64,000 nt of DNA from a virus, in IMG/VR virus record IMGVR_UViG_3300036800_000175, positions 45,877-109,876 of that record. The stretch is one strand, 5' to 3'. Position numbers and translations under genes: made by a program. Of the stretch, positions 1 through 7,458 are shown in pieces; within the stretch, counting starts at the first letter, position 1, and each line of letters begins with the position of its first letter. A model generated the notes under the pieces. The model was not told the origin of the DNA. It searched no databases and saw nothing but the letters and a program-made list of their open reading frames with translations.

Positions 1-1
1 C

Positions 2-163
2 CTGGCTGCGCTCGGCGCGTTCGGGTTGCACATGGACGCCCACATGCAGGCGGAGTTCCTCACCGGCATCGGGATCGTGCTCGGCCTGGTCCTGCGGCTG
101 CACCAGACCCCCGTCACCCCACCGGCCGTCACCCCACCGGCGGCGGCGCACGCGGCCGGGTGA
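2..163 (+). CDS. C-terminal fragment of small membrane protein (holin-like position)
   Basis: Open from the window edge, so the N-terminus is missing. The visible 53 residues contain one hydrophobic stretch (FLTGIGIVLGLVL) followed by a Pro/Thr/Ala tail. It overlaps the next gene by GTGA and sits two genes before the endolysin, a position where holin or anti-holin genes are common in actinophages. The holin role is inferred from position only. Confidence 0.5.
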   Translation: MAALGAFGLHMDAHMQAEFLTGIGIVLGLVLRLHQTPVTPPAVTPPAAAHAAG

Positions 164-468
164 CCGGCTGGCTGGGGCACTGGCTCGGCCTCGACAACGT
201 CGCGGGCCAAATCTACGCCTGGTGGTCCGGCAGCGGGTCGGTGATCCTCCCGTGGATCCTGAACTCCCTCACGGTCGCGGCCCTGTTCTGGTGGCACCAC
301 CAGTGCCACGTCTCCGGGTGCTGGTGGTATGCCCGCCGCACCACGGCGGCCGGTGAACGCGCCTGCTGGCGCCACCATCCCCATCCGCGGCGGACCGCCG
401 CGGATCTGCTCACCGCGCATCACGCCGCTATCCGCGCCGGCACCAACACGAACGGAGGCGCACCGTGA
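160..468 (+). CDS. Small membrane protein of the lysis cassette
   Basis: 102 residues with a GTG start that overlaps the preceding stop (GTGA), and its own stop overlaps the endolysin start in the same way. A hydrophobic segment (VILPWILNSLTVAALFWW, about residues 27-44) is followed by a His/Trp/Arg-rich cytosolic-looking tail. The tight coupling to the endolysin suggests a lysis accessory or holin function. No family is recognised with certainty. Confidence 0.6.
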   Translation: MTGWLGHWLGLDNVAGQIYAWWSGSGSVILPWILNSLTVAALFWWHHQCHVSGCWWYARRTTAAGERACWRHHPHPRRTAADLLTAHHAAIRAGTNTNGGAP

Positions 469-1313
469 CCCTTGCAGGTGTTGACGTGGCGGTCTACCAG
501 GGGACACCCGGCAGCTGGCGGGCGGAGGCAGGCGCGATCGCGTGGGCCGGGGTGAAGATCAGCGAACTGTCATCCGCCGGGCCCTACATTTCCCCGGACG
601 CCGCGGCGGACTGGGCGTATCTCAAGGCCCACGGCAAAGGCCGGGTCGGCTACCTGTTCGGTCACCCCGCCACCGGCCCGGCGGCGACGGTCAGCCTGTT
701 CGCGGATGAGCTCGCCCGCCTCGGCCTGGACGACGGCGACGGCATCGCGCTGGACCTCGAGCAATCCGACGGGCTGCCGCCCGGCCATGTGGCCACCTGG
801 GCGGGGCAGGTCATGGCACAGCTTGAGCATGTGCTGCACCGGACCCCGCTGCTGTACACCTTCCTCAGCTTCGCCCAGGGCGGGAACTGTGCCGGGCTCG
901 GCCGGTACCCGCTGTGGATCGCGGACCCGTCCAGCCCGGCCGGCCACCCGCGGGTACCGGGCCCGTGGTCGGGGTGGGCGATCCACCAGCATTCGATCAC
1001 CGGCAGCATCGACCGGGACGTCGCCGCCTGGGCCACGATGGCCGCGATGCGCGGCGAGCTCGGGAAGAAAGGAACCGCCGTGGCAGGGCAGACGATCGAC
1101 TGGAAGGCTGCGGGCAGCAGCAAGACGCTCGCGGAGCTGGCCGCGGACCGGAAGGTGGGGCCGTCCACGATCCTGCGGCTGACAGCGCAGCACGGGGCGG
1201 GGGGGAAGTTCCCCGGCCCGGTCGCGGCGTGGCTGGACGCGGTATTCACTGGGACGACGGCACCGTCGGCGCCGATCCCCGCGGATGTGGTGCTGCGGGT
1301 GCCTGCCAGCTGA
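465..1313 (+). CDS. Endolysin, glycoside hydrolase family 25-like
   Basis: 282 residues. The N-terminal about 200 residues look like a GH25 muramidase: GVDVAVYQG near the N-terminus, the acidic motif GIALDLEQSDG (about residues 92-102) where the catalytic Asp/Glu lie, then YTFLSF, PLWIADP and the late IHQHS...DRDVAAW strand. Such enzymes cut the MurNAc-GlcNAc bond of peptidoglycan to release phage. The C-terminal about 80 residues, after GKKGTAV, may be a small wall-binding or targeting module. There is no signal peptide, so export would depend on a holin. It is the last gene of the rightward late operon entering the window. GTG start overlapping the previous stop. Confidence 0.85.
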   Translation: MTLAGVDVAVYQGTPGSWRAEAGAIAWAGVKISELSSAGPYISPDAAADWAYLKAHGKGRVGYLFGHPATGPAATVSLFADELARLGLDDGDGIALDLEQSDGLPPGHVATWAGQVMAQLEHVLHRTPLLYTFLSFAQGGNCAGLGRYPLWIADPSSPAGHPRVPGPWSGWAIHQHSITGSIDRDVAAWATMAAMRGELGKKGTAVAGQTIDWKAAGSSKTLAELAADRKVGPSTILRLTAQHGAGGKFPGPVAAWLDAVFTGTTAPSAPIPADVVLRVPAS

Positions 1314-1453
1314 AACGCGCGGTGGGCGGCGTGCGGGGCCTTGCGCGACGGAACTCGGCAGCCGGCTTCACCAGGCTCCGACGAACAACCCTTGCTCCCC
1401 GCACGCCGCTTCGGGACAGTCTGGCCCGTCTCGTCCGCATTGTCTACCTGGTC

Positions 1454-1470
1454 TGTGACTAACGGTCACA
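1454..1470. promoter_or_regulatory. Operator-like inverted repeat upstream of the short GntR gene
   Basis: TGTGAC, five bases, GTCACA: a perfect 6-bp inverted repeat about 70 bp before the GntR start at 1541. Its size and placement fit a GntR-type operator, probably autoregulatory. No binding data. Confidence 0.35.
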
Positions 1471-1540
1471 ATGGTATGTGTGGCTGATACGGGTGATACC
1501 CGGGGTACAGGTGTGACGGGCCCGGTCGTAACGTTGGGTC

Positions 1541-1792
1541 ATGTCCGGGGAGATCGACCGTTGGAGCGAGACGCCCTACAAGGAGCAGCTCGCCGGGTTC
1601 ATCCGCGCCCAGATCCAGGCCGGTGACCTGCAACCGGGCCAGCAACTCCCCAGCGAACAGCACCTCATGGCCACCTACCAGCTATCCCGGTCCACCGTCC
1701 GCGGTGCCCTTGAGCTACTCCGCGGCGGCGGATGGATCGAAACCCACCGTCGGCGCGGGTCACGCGTCAGCCAGAACCCGCCGCCCCGCTAG
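1541..1792 (+). CDS. Short GntR-family winged-helix regulator
   Basis: 83 residues forming only the GntR DNA-binding domain: PYKEQLAGFIRAQI, GDLQPGQQLPSEQ, then the recognition region LSRSTVRGALELLRGGGWIETHRRRGSRV. The effector domain of chromosomal GntR proteins is absent, as in other short GntR regulators of actinomycete plasmids and phages. It stands alone between the late operon and the leftward early genes and is followed by a strong terminator, so it may set expression of both. A similar short GntR lies at 42320-42601. Confidence 0.85.
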   Translation: MSGEIDRWSETPYKEQLAGFIRAQIQAGDLQPGQQLPSEQHLMATYQLSRSTVRGALELLRGGGWIETHRRRGSRVSQNPPPR

Positions 1793-1810
1793 CGGCCGCA
1801 AAAGCAAAGA

Positions 1811-1851
1811 GCCCCCGGCAGCGTTCGCGCTGCCGGGGGCTCCCCTTTTTG
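1811..1851 (+). terminator. Rho-independent terminator after the GntR gene
   Basis: A 14-bp perfect stem with a TTCG tetraloop (1811-1842) is followed by CCCCTTTTT. It lies 19 bp after the GntR stop. Confidence 0.9.
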
Positions 1852-1874
1852 CATGTGCTGGGGTCAGCCGTGGA

Positions 1875-1915
1875 ACATGTCCGGGGACGCCCCGTGGTAC
1901 ATGTCCGGGGACGCC
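1875..1915. repeat. Two direct copies of ACATGTCCGGGGACGCC
   Basis: Identical 17-mers at 1875-1891 and 1899-1915, 24 bp apart. Their first 12 bases (CATGTCCGGGGA) also occur across the GntR start codon at 1540-1551. The half-palindromic ACATGT core and the helical-scale spacing are compatible with a regulator site. The region 1793-2086 otherwise shows no convincing gene. Confidence 0.4.
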
Positions 1916-2086
1916 GCCGCCACGACCGGGGCGGAGTTCGCGGTGGCGACGATCGACGGGACCGCCACGGCGGCACCGGAACTGATGGTGCCGGCCACGA
2001 TCATTGTGGCGGCGAACTTTCTCGGGATGCGGGTGATTCTCATCGGGCGGGTTTCCTTCCATCGGGGGGGCCTTCAACGTCGGGGA

Positions 2087-2467
2087 TCATGAGACGGGCC
2101 ACTGCGGTTCCACCAGCGCAGCCAGCTGGGTGAGCCTGCTGCGGCCCATGAGCGACGGCAGCCCGGTGCCCTCAGCGCGGCATGAGTTGGTGGTGATCTG
2201 CCAGGTGCTGCCGAGGTACTCACCGTCGGCTTTGCTCACCGCGGCAACCCCCGCCTCAGGGGCCAGTTCCCGGGCGATGCTCAGCAGGTCAAGGCCCTTG
2301 TCGCGGTCACCGAAAATCAGGGTGAGGATGTCACCCTTGCCGTCGTTGAAATTGATCGCGGCCACATCAATAGGCCGCTCAGCGGTCTCCGACCACCACA
2401 GCGGGCAGACACGCGCCAGACGCGTAAGGGTGCGGTAGACGCTTGCGTCAGCGTCCTGAAAAAGCAT
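2087..2467 (-). CDS. Hypothetical protein
   Basis: 126 residues, acidic and alpha/beta in appearance (IDVAAINFNDGKGDILTLIFGD). An upstream GGGGAGAAG ribosome-binding site 7 bp before the ATG supports the start. It is monocistronic, with a possible promoter around 2490-2545 on the same strand. No recognised family. Confidence 0.6.
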   Translation of the reverse strand: MLFQDADASVYRTLTRLARVCPLWWSETAERPIDVAAINFNDGKGDILTLIFGDRDKGLDLLSIARELAPEAGVAAVSKADGEYLGSTWQITTNSCRAEGTGLPSLMGRSRLTQLAALVEPQWPVS

Positions 2468-2681
2468 CGGCTTCTCCCCGTTGCTCCTGTGTGTCTGGCT
2501 GGTACCCTACGTCTGCTTAGTACGATCCGTCTAGGTCCCCGGCGGGTACCGCAGGCTGGCTTCCGGAACGTGACCGCGGAGGTGGGGGGGGGCCAGCTGA
2601 ATCCGGTTACCCGCCGGGTTGCTTAGCGGGTTAGCGTGAAGCAACGGCTTGACCTGAGTCGTTGTTCAAGGGATTGCGCAG

Positions 2682-2722
2682 GAACGCCGCCCGGCCCCCG
2701 CAGCGGGGGGCCGGGCGGCGTT
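2682..2722 (-). terminator. Terminator hairpin downstream of the 2729-2956 gene
   Basis: A long near-perfect stem (AACGCCGCCCGGCCCC and its complement around AGC) begins 7 bp after the stop of the leftward gene at 2729. It is symmetrical and could act on both strands. Confidence 0.7.
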
Positions 2723-2728
2723 CTTCTG

Positions 2729-2956
2729 CTATGCGCGGGGTACGGCGCCGGGGAGGGCGAGCGCGGCGCGGATCAGCGCCCACGGGCCGTCGCCGTAGCG
2801 GTGCCACACGGTGCCGACATCGGTCGTGTCCCGGGTGACCAGGTACGTGCTGACCGTGCCGGGCGGCAGGCCACTGGTTTCGGTGTTGCTGGTCCGGCGG
2901 ATCACCAGCGTGCCGATCCGCTCATCGTTGACCATGAGCGGGAACCACAGGCTCAC
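2729..2956 (-). CDS. Hypothetical small protein
   Basis: 75 residues, beta-rich (TVSTYLVTRDTTDVGTVWHRY). Its start overlaps the stop of the next upstream gene (ATGA), which places it as the last gene of a small leftward operon ending at the hairpin 2682-2722. Function unknown. Confidence 0.65.
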   Translation of the reverse strand: MSLWFPLMVNDERIGTLVIRRTSNTETSGLPPGTVSTYLVTRDTTDVGTVWHRYGDGPWALIRAALALPGAVPRA

Positions 2957-3417
2957 GGGGAGTCCTGGTCGCTGGTTTCCGGCGTGGCCCCCGATTCCGC
3001 GCCGGAAACCAGCTGATCCCAGTCCACCACCACCGCTGGATCCAGGTCCGGCACCTCACCGGCGATGACGTCGCGGGCCGCGCCGGGGCCGAGCCGCTCG
3101 AGCACGGCGGCGAGCGCCCGGTCATGCCCGGCGTTCGCAGCCGCTACGGTGGCGTACCGCTCCTGATAGTCGTCCAGGTCGTCATCGCCGCCGATGTGGA
3201 CGTCACCGGGCGCGAAGATCATCGTCTCAAAGATGATCGGCACGGTGGATCCCCAGCCGTGGTCGATGCCGAGCCACACGGTAGAGATCGTCCAGCCGCG
3301 CACATGATGGACCGCGACCCGCAGATACTCAAGATCCCCATGCTTGACCGCCCATTCCTCGGGCTCAATGGGCTGCCCATCGCGGTCGTAGAACAGGTGG
3401 TACCGGCCGTAGAACAC
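2953..3417 (-). CDS. Conserved actinophage protein (FYGRYHLFYDRDG family)
   Basis: 154 residues. The pattern FYDRDGQPIEPEEW ... STVWLGIDHGWG ... PIIFETMIF is one I recognise from many actinobacterial phage and prophage proteins of unknown role. The C-terminal third (from about residue 90) is helical and low in conservation. It overlaps the downstream gene by four bases. Confidence 0.8.
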   Translation of the reverse strand: MFYGRYHLFYDRDGQPIEPEEWAVKHGDLEYLRVAVHHVRGWTISTVWLGIDHGWGSTVPIIFETMIFAPGDVHIGGDDDLDDYQERYATVAAANAGHDRALAAVLERLGPGAARDVIAGEVPDLDPAVVVDWDQLVSGAESGATPETSDQDSP

Positions 3418-3423
3418 GGGAGG

Positions 3424-3921
3424 TCAGCCGACCGTGGCCACGGCCGCCGCGAGCGTGGCGAGCGTGGCGCAGGTGCTCTTGACGTAGCCGGCGTCCCGGT
3501 ACGCCTCGCCGCCCATCCGGATCGGCTCCCAGCCGTACTCGGCTGCGTCGTGGGCATCCTGGCCGGGCATGACGTCCCAGGTGCCGGCGCAATGGAATCC
3601 CAGCCACCACACCCGGTCGGGCTCGCCCGGGCCGGGGACGTGGCAGATGGTGCGGTCCTCCGGGCCCGGCTCGCACAACCCGGAATAGGTCAGTTCCCGG
3701 TCGCCGGCCCACAGGGGAATTGAGTCGCAGGGCGCCTCAAACCAGGGGTGGCCTTCGGGGACGCCGACGTAGCCGCACAGCGCACCGGACCGGGGGTTGC
3801 GTTTCAGCAGGCACGGCAGGCCGGTGGACTCATCGGCCCACTGTTCCTTGTCGGGCTCACCCATCCACGGGCCGGGTGCCCAGCTGGTTTTGTCGATCGT
3901 GGTCCACGTCCGGTTATCCAC
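3424..3921 (-). CDS. Conserved actinophage protein (CGYVGVPEGHP family)
   Basis: 165 residues. The segment LCGYVGVPEGHPWFEA, followed by LTYSGLCEPG and ICHVPGPGEPDRVWWLGFHCAG, is a recurring actinophage early protein of unknown function. The conserved Cys residues could bind a metal. It is the first gene of the operon running to 2729. The hairpin at 3959-4001 lies in its upstream region. Confidence 0.8.
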   Translation of the reverse strand: MDNRTWTTIDKTSWAPGPWMGEPDKEQWADESTGLPCLLKRNPRSGALCGYVGVPEGHPWFEAPCDSIPLWAGDRELTYSGLCEPGPEDRTICHVPGPGEPDRVWWLGFHCAGTWDVMPGQDAHDAAEYGWEPIRMGGEAYRDAGYVKSTCATLATLAAAVATVG

Positions 3922-3958
3922 CGCCGGAGCCTCCCCCCGTCTGCGGCGTCTGGCGGAG

Positions 3959-4001
3959 CCTGCCTACGGGAAAGTCAGCGATGAAGTTACCCGCAGGCAG
4001 G
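3959..4001. repeat. Hairpin between two leftward genes
   Basis: A 12-bp inverted repeat with one mismatch (CCTGCCTACGGG / CCCGCAGGCAGG) and a 19-nt loop. It could be a leader structure for the gene at 3921 or terminate the membrane gene at 4059. Neither strand shows a clear T-run. Confidence 0.4.
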
Positions 4002-4058
4002 TCCGGTTAACTCAATGTAGCGGGAGGGTGGGGGGCGTGCCCAGCGGAAACGCCAACG

Positions 4059-4286
4059 TCAGCGACGGCGGGCGCGGCGGCGGCGATCCGTCTCAGCGTG
4101 CGCGGCCAGCAGGCCGTACACGGCCAGGAAGACGATCAGCGCGGCCAGGACGGTGATGAGGACGCCCAGCCACAGGGCGGCGATCCACGCCCAGGTGACG
4201 CCACCGGCGGCGAAGATGATCAGGTACAGCCAGCCCGCGCCGGCGACGCGGCGGCGGCGGCGGATGCATGCTCTCACAGCCCCCAC
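4059..4286 (-). CDS. Small two-helix membrane protein
   Basis: 75 residues with two transmembrane segments (about 18-36 and 39-60) flanked by Arg-rich termini. Monocistronic. No family recognised; membrane proteins of this type occur among phage exclusion and lysis accessory genes, but no role can be assigned. Confidence 0.55.
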   Translation of the reverse strand: MGAVRACIRRRRRVAGAGWLYLIIFAAGGVTWAWIAALWLGVLITVLAALIVFLAVYGLLAAHAETDRRRRARRR

Positions 4287-4363
4287 TATACCCGGTCAAG
4301 TTGACCACGTCTAAAACGGCCAACACGGCAACCGGGCGGGCGGACATATCCGAAAATACAGGA

Positions 4364-4412
4364 GGGGCCAGGGCGGCGGATGCGCATATCCGTCTTCGCC
4401 CGCCCTGGCCCC
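4364..4412 (-). terminator. Terminator-like hairpin after the 4515-6017 operon
   Basis: A perfect 13-bp stem (GGGGCCAGGGCGG and its complement at 4400-4412) lies about 100 bp after the stop at 4515. On the leftward strand it is followed by a TATTTTC stretch. Confidence 0.55.
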
Positions 4413-4514
4413 GCCTGCCCCCCCCGATCAGGACGCACCACCCCGTGCCCGGGTAATGCGACGCCCAGCGTACGGCAAACGATTACATCCCGCGCCCCTG
4501 AGATTACGGATCCT

Positions 4515-5135
4515 TTAACGTGACGGCCTGCCGCGCACCCCGGCCGTATCGCGGCGGCCACCACCGCCGAACCCGGCGGGCAGCGGCGCGCTGCGGGACA
4601 CCACCGCCCGGAACATCGTCATCAGGGCATCCGGGACGTCACCTTCCAGGCCTTCGACGCGCTGCGTGTCGATCCTGTCCTGGCCGCGGGTCTGGAACGC
4701 GGTGAACATGCCCATGCGGGTCATCGCCCACACGGTCCGCTGCTCAACCCGGCCCGGGTGAGCGTACAACCTGCGGCGGTGGGCGGCGCGCTGCGCCCGC
4801 CGGACCGCGGCCTCATCGCTGACCGGGGTGGCGACCGTCCATGTTTCGCAGCGGAACACCACGCCGTGGAACGATTCCGGGGCGAGGGCGACCAGCGCCT
4901 CACGGTACGGCGGTTCAGTCATGTTCCGGGCCAGGCCGGCCAGCACCTGCGCCGGCGGCCCTGACGCCCACACGCACTCCGGGACCAGCGACCGCCCGGA
5001 AATCCGGATCCGGCTGCCGTCGTCGTTGTACATGAAATGCAGGGCGGGTGGCTCATCCCACGCGCGGCGGGCCCGCAGCAGGTCCGCGAGCGCCATGCTG
5101 GTCAGGTCGGCCAGCGCCTGGCGGGACAGTTCCAT
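4515..5135 (-). CDS. Hypothetical protein
   Basis: 206 residues starting MELSRQAL. The in-frame extension to 5195 overlaps the upstream gene, whereas this ATG has GGGGAG about 11 bp before it and lies next to the upstream stop. The N-terminal half reads HFMYNDDGSRIRISG ... CVWASGPPAQVLAGLARNM; the middle is Arg-rich. Last gene of the 6017-4515 operon. No family recognised. Confidence 0.6.
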   Translation of the reverse strand: MELSRQALADLTSMALADLLRARRAWDEPPALHFMYNDDGSRIRISGRSLVPECVWASGPPAQVLAGLARNMTEPPYREALVALAPESFHGVVFRCETWTVATPVSDEAAVRRAQRAAHRRRLYAHPGRVEQRTVWAMTRMGMFTAFQTRGQDRIDTQRVEGLEGDVPDALMTMFRAVVSRSAPLPAGFGGGGRRDTAGVRGRPSR

Positions 5136-5136
5136 G

Positions 5137-5400
5137 TCAGCCGATGCTCCCCGTGCACGGCTGGGCGGCGAGCTGCTCACTGTAGGCCTGCTCACATTTG
5201 AAACAGCCGGTCCCGCCGAAACCGATCATGTTTTCCACGTCCAGCAGCATCGACGTGTCGTCCCGGGTGCGCGGGTCGGGGATCCGCCACACGGCGGTCA
5301 CGCACCACAGATGCTCAGCAGGCCCGTCCGCGACGGCCAGCCGGGCCAGCAGCGTGCCCCCGTCGGGCGGGTTGTAGGTGCTGTCCAGCCCCCTGATCAT
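5137..5400 (-). CDS. Hypothetical small protein with a CxxC pair
   Basis: 87 residues starting MIRGLDST, with the ATG overlapping the upstream stop (ATGA). Near the C-terminus CFKCEQAYSEQLAAQPC could bind zinc. It is tightly coupled to both neighbours. Function unknown. Confidence 0.6.
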   Translation of the reverse strand: MIRGLDSTYNPPDGGTLLARLAVADGPAEHLWCVTAVWRIPDPRTRDDTSMLLDVENMIGFGGTGCFKCEQAYSEQLAAQPCTGSIG

Positions 5401-5716
5401 GTGGCGTCGTCCCACGCCTGCATGGCGTCTTTCAGGCTGTCCGCGATGCGCCGGCCGCCGCTCGAGCGGAGCCGCAACGCGAACACCGGGCACAGTTGCG
5501 CGGCGAGATCCTTCCCCGCGTACGTCATCGCGGTCACCAGCGTCGCGACCGGCATGGCGTCGTCTGAGCGCTGGATCCCGAACGCCGGCACGCTGGACTC
5601 GCGGAGCCGGGCGGGGACACGCACATCCGGTCCCAAGGGCAGGTCGTGCAGAGCATGGCCGGGTCGGAGCCTTCGGCCAGTGCCTTCGACGCCGCCTCAT
5701 AGTTACCCACACACAC
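5397..5716 (-). pseudogene. Conserved actinophage CTTCPWD protein, frameshifted
   Basis: Two reading frames together give one recognisable actinophage protein. The 5716 start encodes MCVGNYEAAS ... MLCTTCPWDRMCVSPP. The downstream frame then encodes MPVATLVTAMTYAGKDLAAQLCPVFALRLRSSGGRRIADS ... WDDA, the usual C-terminal half of this family. The switch needs a -1 shift near 5605-5620 (TCCCCGCCCGG), with no classic slippery heptamer visible. A one-base deletion, in nature or in the assembly, is the simplest reading. The Cys pair and the later Cys suggest metal binding. Confidence 0.7.
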
Positions 5717-5738
5717 CCCCAGTTACGTTAAGCGAGGG

Positions 5739-6017
5739 CTATGTTACCGCGCGTCCCTCCCCGGCCGCGGGATCTCCGGTCAGCGACTTGAGCAGCACCC
5801 GGAACCCGTCGCTCTTGGCCTGGCACGCCAGATGCCAGCCGCAGCGGCCCCGGGTCGCAGCCCGGCACGCGTCGCAGGTCAGGGCTTCCTGCGTGGTGTC
5901 CCACGTTGCGATGGATTCCTCAAGGGATTCCAGGACCTGCGGGAGGGCGTCCCCGGCGACGATGATCGGCACGTTGCGGCCGCGGACGATGACCGTCTGC
6001 TCGATGACTGCGGTCAC
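5739..6017 (-). CDS. Hypothetical small Cys-containing protein
   Basis: 92 residues, GTG start with GGGAGAAA eight bases upstream. An N-terminal beta segment (TVIVRGRNVPIIVAGDALP) is followed by an acidic helix and a CDACRAATRGRCGWHLAC cluster that could hold zinc. First gene of the leftward 6017-4515 operon. Confidence 0.65.
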   Translation of the reverse strand: MTAVIEQTVIVRGRNVPIIVAGDALPQVLESLEESIATWDTTQEALTCDACRAATRGRCGWHLACQAKSDGFRVLLKSLTGDPAAGEGRAVT

Positions 6018-6258
6018 GGCGTTTCTCCCTACGGCGGGGGGGACTGCGTTTCCAACGATGCCGTAAATGGGCGAAACCGGCCAGCGACACGCTCTGAACA
6101 GGGACGGTGCCGGCGTGTCATGCAGGTATCCGCAGGCACCTTAGGCTAGGCGACACGCCGCAACGGCGGACACACTGCACGCAACGGTGCCGGCGATGGC
6201 AGGATGACCGGTCAAACCCGGCTGCCAACCTGGCGAACGAACACCGGAGGTTACCCAG

Positions 6259-6289
6259 GAAAAAAACAAGGCCCGCACGAGGCGGGCCC
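6259..6289 (-). terminator. Leftward rho-independent terminator
   Basis: On the minus strand a GGCCCGC/GCGGGCC stem (6270-6288) is followed by TTGTTTTTTT. No leftward gene lies just upstream of it. Confidence 0.8.
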
Positions 6290-6373
6290 ACACACAACTC
6301 CACACAGATCCGGGATCCAGCTAGCTAGTTAGCTTGGCGGCGACGACCTAGCAGGAACCCATCCGAGCAACCG
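6259..6373 (-). ncRNA. Candidate short antisense RNA over the Rep-like leader
   Basis: A good -10 box TATAGT (minus strand, 6385-6380) could start an RNA of about 115 nt. It would end at a GGCCCGC stem-loop followed by a run of T residues (6289-6259). No protein-coding frame fits. The -35 region is poor. The arrangement resembles copy-control RNAs of plasmids, but this is inference. Confidence 0.35.
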
Positions 6374-6469
6374 AGGGCTACTATACGCGAAGCCGACTCG
6401 GCTGGTAGCCCTGCGCCCGATTTTCAGCGTGTCGGTTCCCGGCCGGGCACCCCTGTTCCTGCAACCTCC

Positions 6470-7303
6470 CAGGCCAGATGGCTGCGCCTGGCGGAGGCCT
6501 TCGCCGGCGACGCCCGCGCCGAGCTCCGCGCCGACGCAGCCGCGAACCTGCTGCGCGTCGCCCGGGCGGTCGGGTGGGCCGCCGACTGGCAGACCCTCCG
6601 GACCCGGCCGACGCTCGCCGCGCTGACCGGACGCACGGGGCTCGCCCGGCGCACCGTGCAACGGTGGCTCCGCGTCCTCGAGGACGCCGGGCTGCTCGAG
6701 GTCCTCGAACCCGGCACCACTCCCCGATTCCGGCCCGCGATCCTGCACCGCGGCGAACCAAACCTCGCGCGGGAGTGGGTTCTCACCGACCCGGATGCTG
6801 AGCCTGTGGACGGATCTGGCACCCCCTCGGGTCCTGTTACCTGTAACAGGACCCAGGGAATCGCCCCTACGCAGGCGCGCGAGGCCGGGGACACTGCGAA
6901 ACCCGGAAAATCGCGCCAGCGGCGCGGGTGGCTGACGATCTGCCAGACGCTGCGGGCTCAGAATCCGAACCTGCGGCGCATCCCCGTGCTGCTGCTGCGG
7001 CACATCCTGCGGCCGTGGCTCACCGCCGGGTACACCGCGGGCGATGTGGTGCACGCCCTGGACTGGCGGGCCGACGGCGGCGAGCATTTCTGCACCGACC
7101 GGGTCCGGTTCCCGGCCGGGTGGCTCCGGTCCCGGATGGCCTGCTGGGCTGGCCCCGACGGGGCACCGCTCCCCCCGTGGTCGGCTGTGCTGGCCAGCCG
7201 GCACGCCACTGAGCGGGCGCAGGTGTACCGGGCTCCGGCCGGGCGTGGCAGCGAGCCTCCGGCCGCCTGGCACGCCGCCCGTGCAGCCATGGGTGCCCGG
7301 TGA
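6470..7303 (+). CDS. Winged-helix replication-initiator-like protein (start unresolved)
   Basis: The frame is recognisable from about 6470 (QARWLRLAEAF). It continues through LLRVARAVGWAADWQTLRTRPT, a helix-turn-helix (LTGRTGLARRTVQRWLRVLEDAGLLEVLEPGTTP) and a C-terminal region with LRRIPVLLLRHILRPWLTAGY. Similar proteins with this order are encoded on actinomycete plasmids, where they are often annotated as replication or HTH proteins. The frame is open back to 6329 but has no ATG, GTG or TTG before GTG 6656, which is inside the HTH. Either a CTG or other rare start is used or the 5' end is shifted by an indel. It neighbours parA. Confidence 0.55.
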   Translation, partial: QARWLRLAEAFAGDARAELRADAAANLLRVARAVGWAADWQTLRTRPTLAALTGRTGLARRTVQRWLRVLEDAGLLEVLEPGTTPRFRPAILHRGEPNLAREWVLTDPDAEPVDGSGTPSGPVTCNRTQGIAPTQAREAGDTAKPGKSRQRRGWLTICQTLRAQNPNLRRIPVLLLRHILRPWLTAGYTAGDVVHALDWRADGGEHFCTDRVRFPAGWLRSRMACWAGPDGAPLPPWSAVLASRHATERAQVYRAPAGRGSEPPAAWHAARAAMGAR

Positions 7304-7412
7304 CCCGCCCGGCCAGGCCCGGAAGGGAGCGTGCCCGGGCGGGCGCGCGGGCACGCGCCCGCGCGTATACATCCCCGCGCACCCAGGCGCAAGGGCGCGG
7401 GGCATGTCGCGG

Positions 7413-7448
7413 ACGGGCCCCCGCACGCACAGGAATGCGGGGGCCCGT
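7413..7448. terminator. Bidirectional terminator-like hairpin
   Basis: A perfect 13-bp stem (ACGGGCCCCCGCA / TGCGGGGGCCCGT, 10-nt loop) sits between the convergent Rep-like gene and the ParA operon. Confidence 0.6.
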
Positions 7449-7458
7449 GCTGGCGCGC

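Larger units (their letters stand above)
6018..6469. other. Non-coding interval ahead of the Rep-like gene
   Basis: No convincing gene on either strand. It contains the promoter side of the leftward operon starting at 6017, a leftward terminator (6259-6289), and TATAGT on the minus strand (6385-6380) that could start a short RNA opposite the Rep-like leader. Confidence 0.5.

Noticed and set aside
1853-2092. 79-codon frame spanning the ACATGTCCGGGGACGCC repeats
   Set aside because: No ribosome-binding site, directly after a terminator, and the repeats read as peptide repeats only by chance. Not listed as a gene.
4286-4564. 92-codon leftward frame
   Set aside because: Runs through the terminator hairpin, no ribosome-binding site and no protein-like pattern.
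6429-6626. 65-codon plus-strand frame starting GTG 6429 as the Rep start
   Set aside because: It is in a different frame from the conserved protein. It could matter only if an indel near 6475 joined the two.
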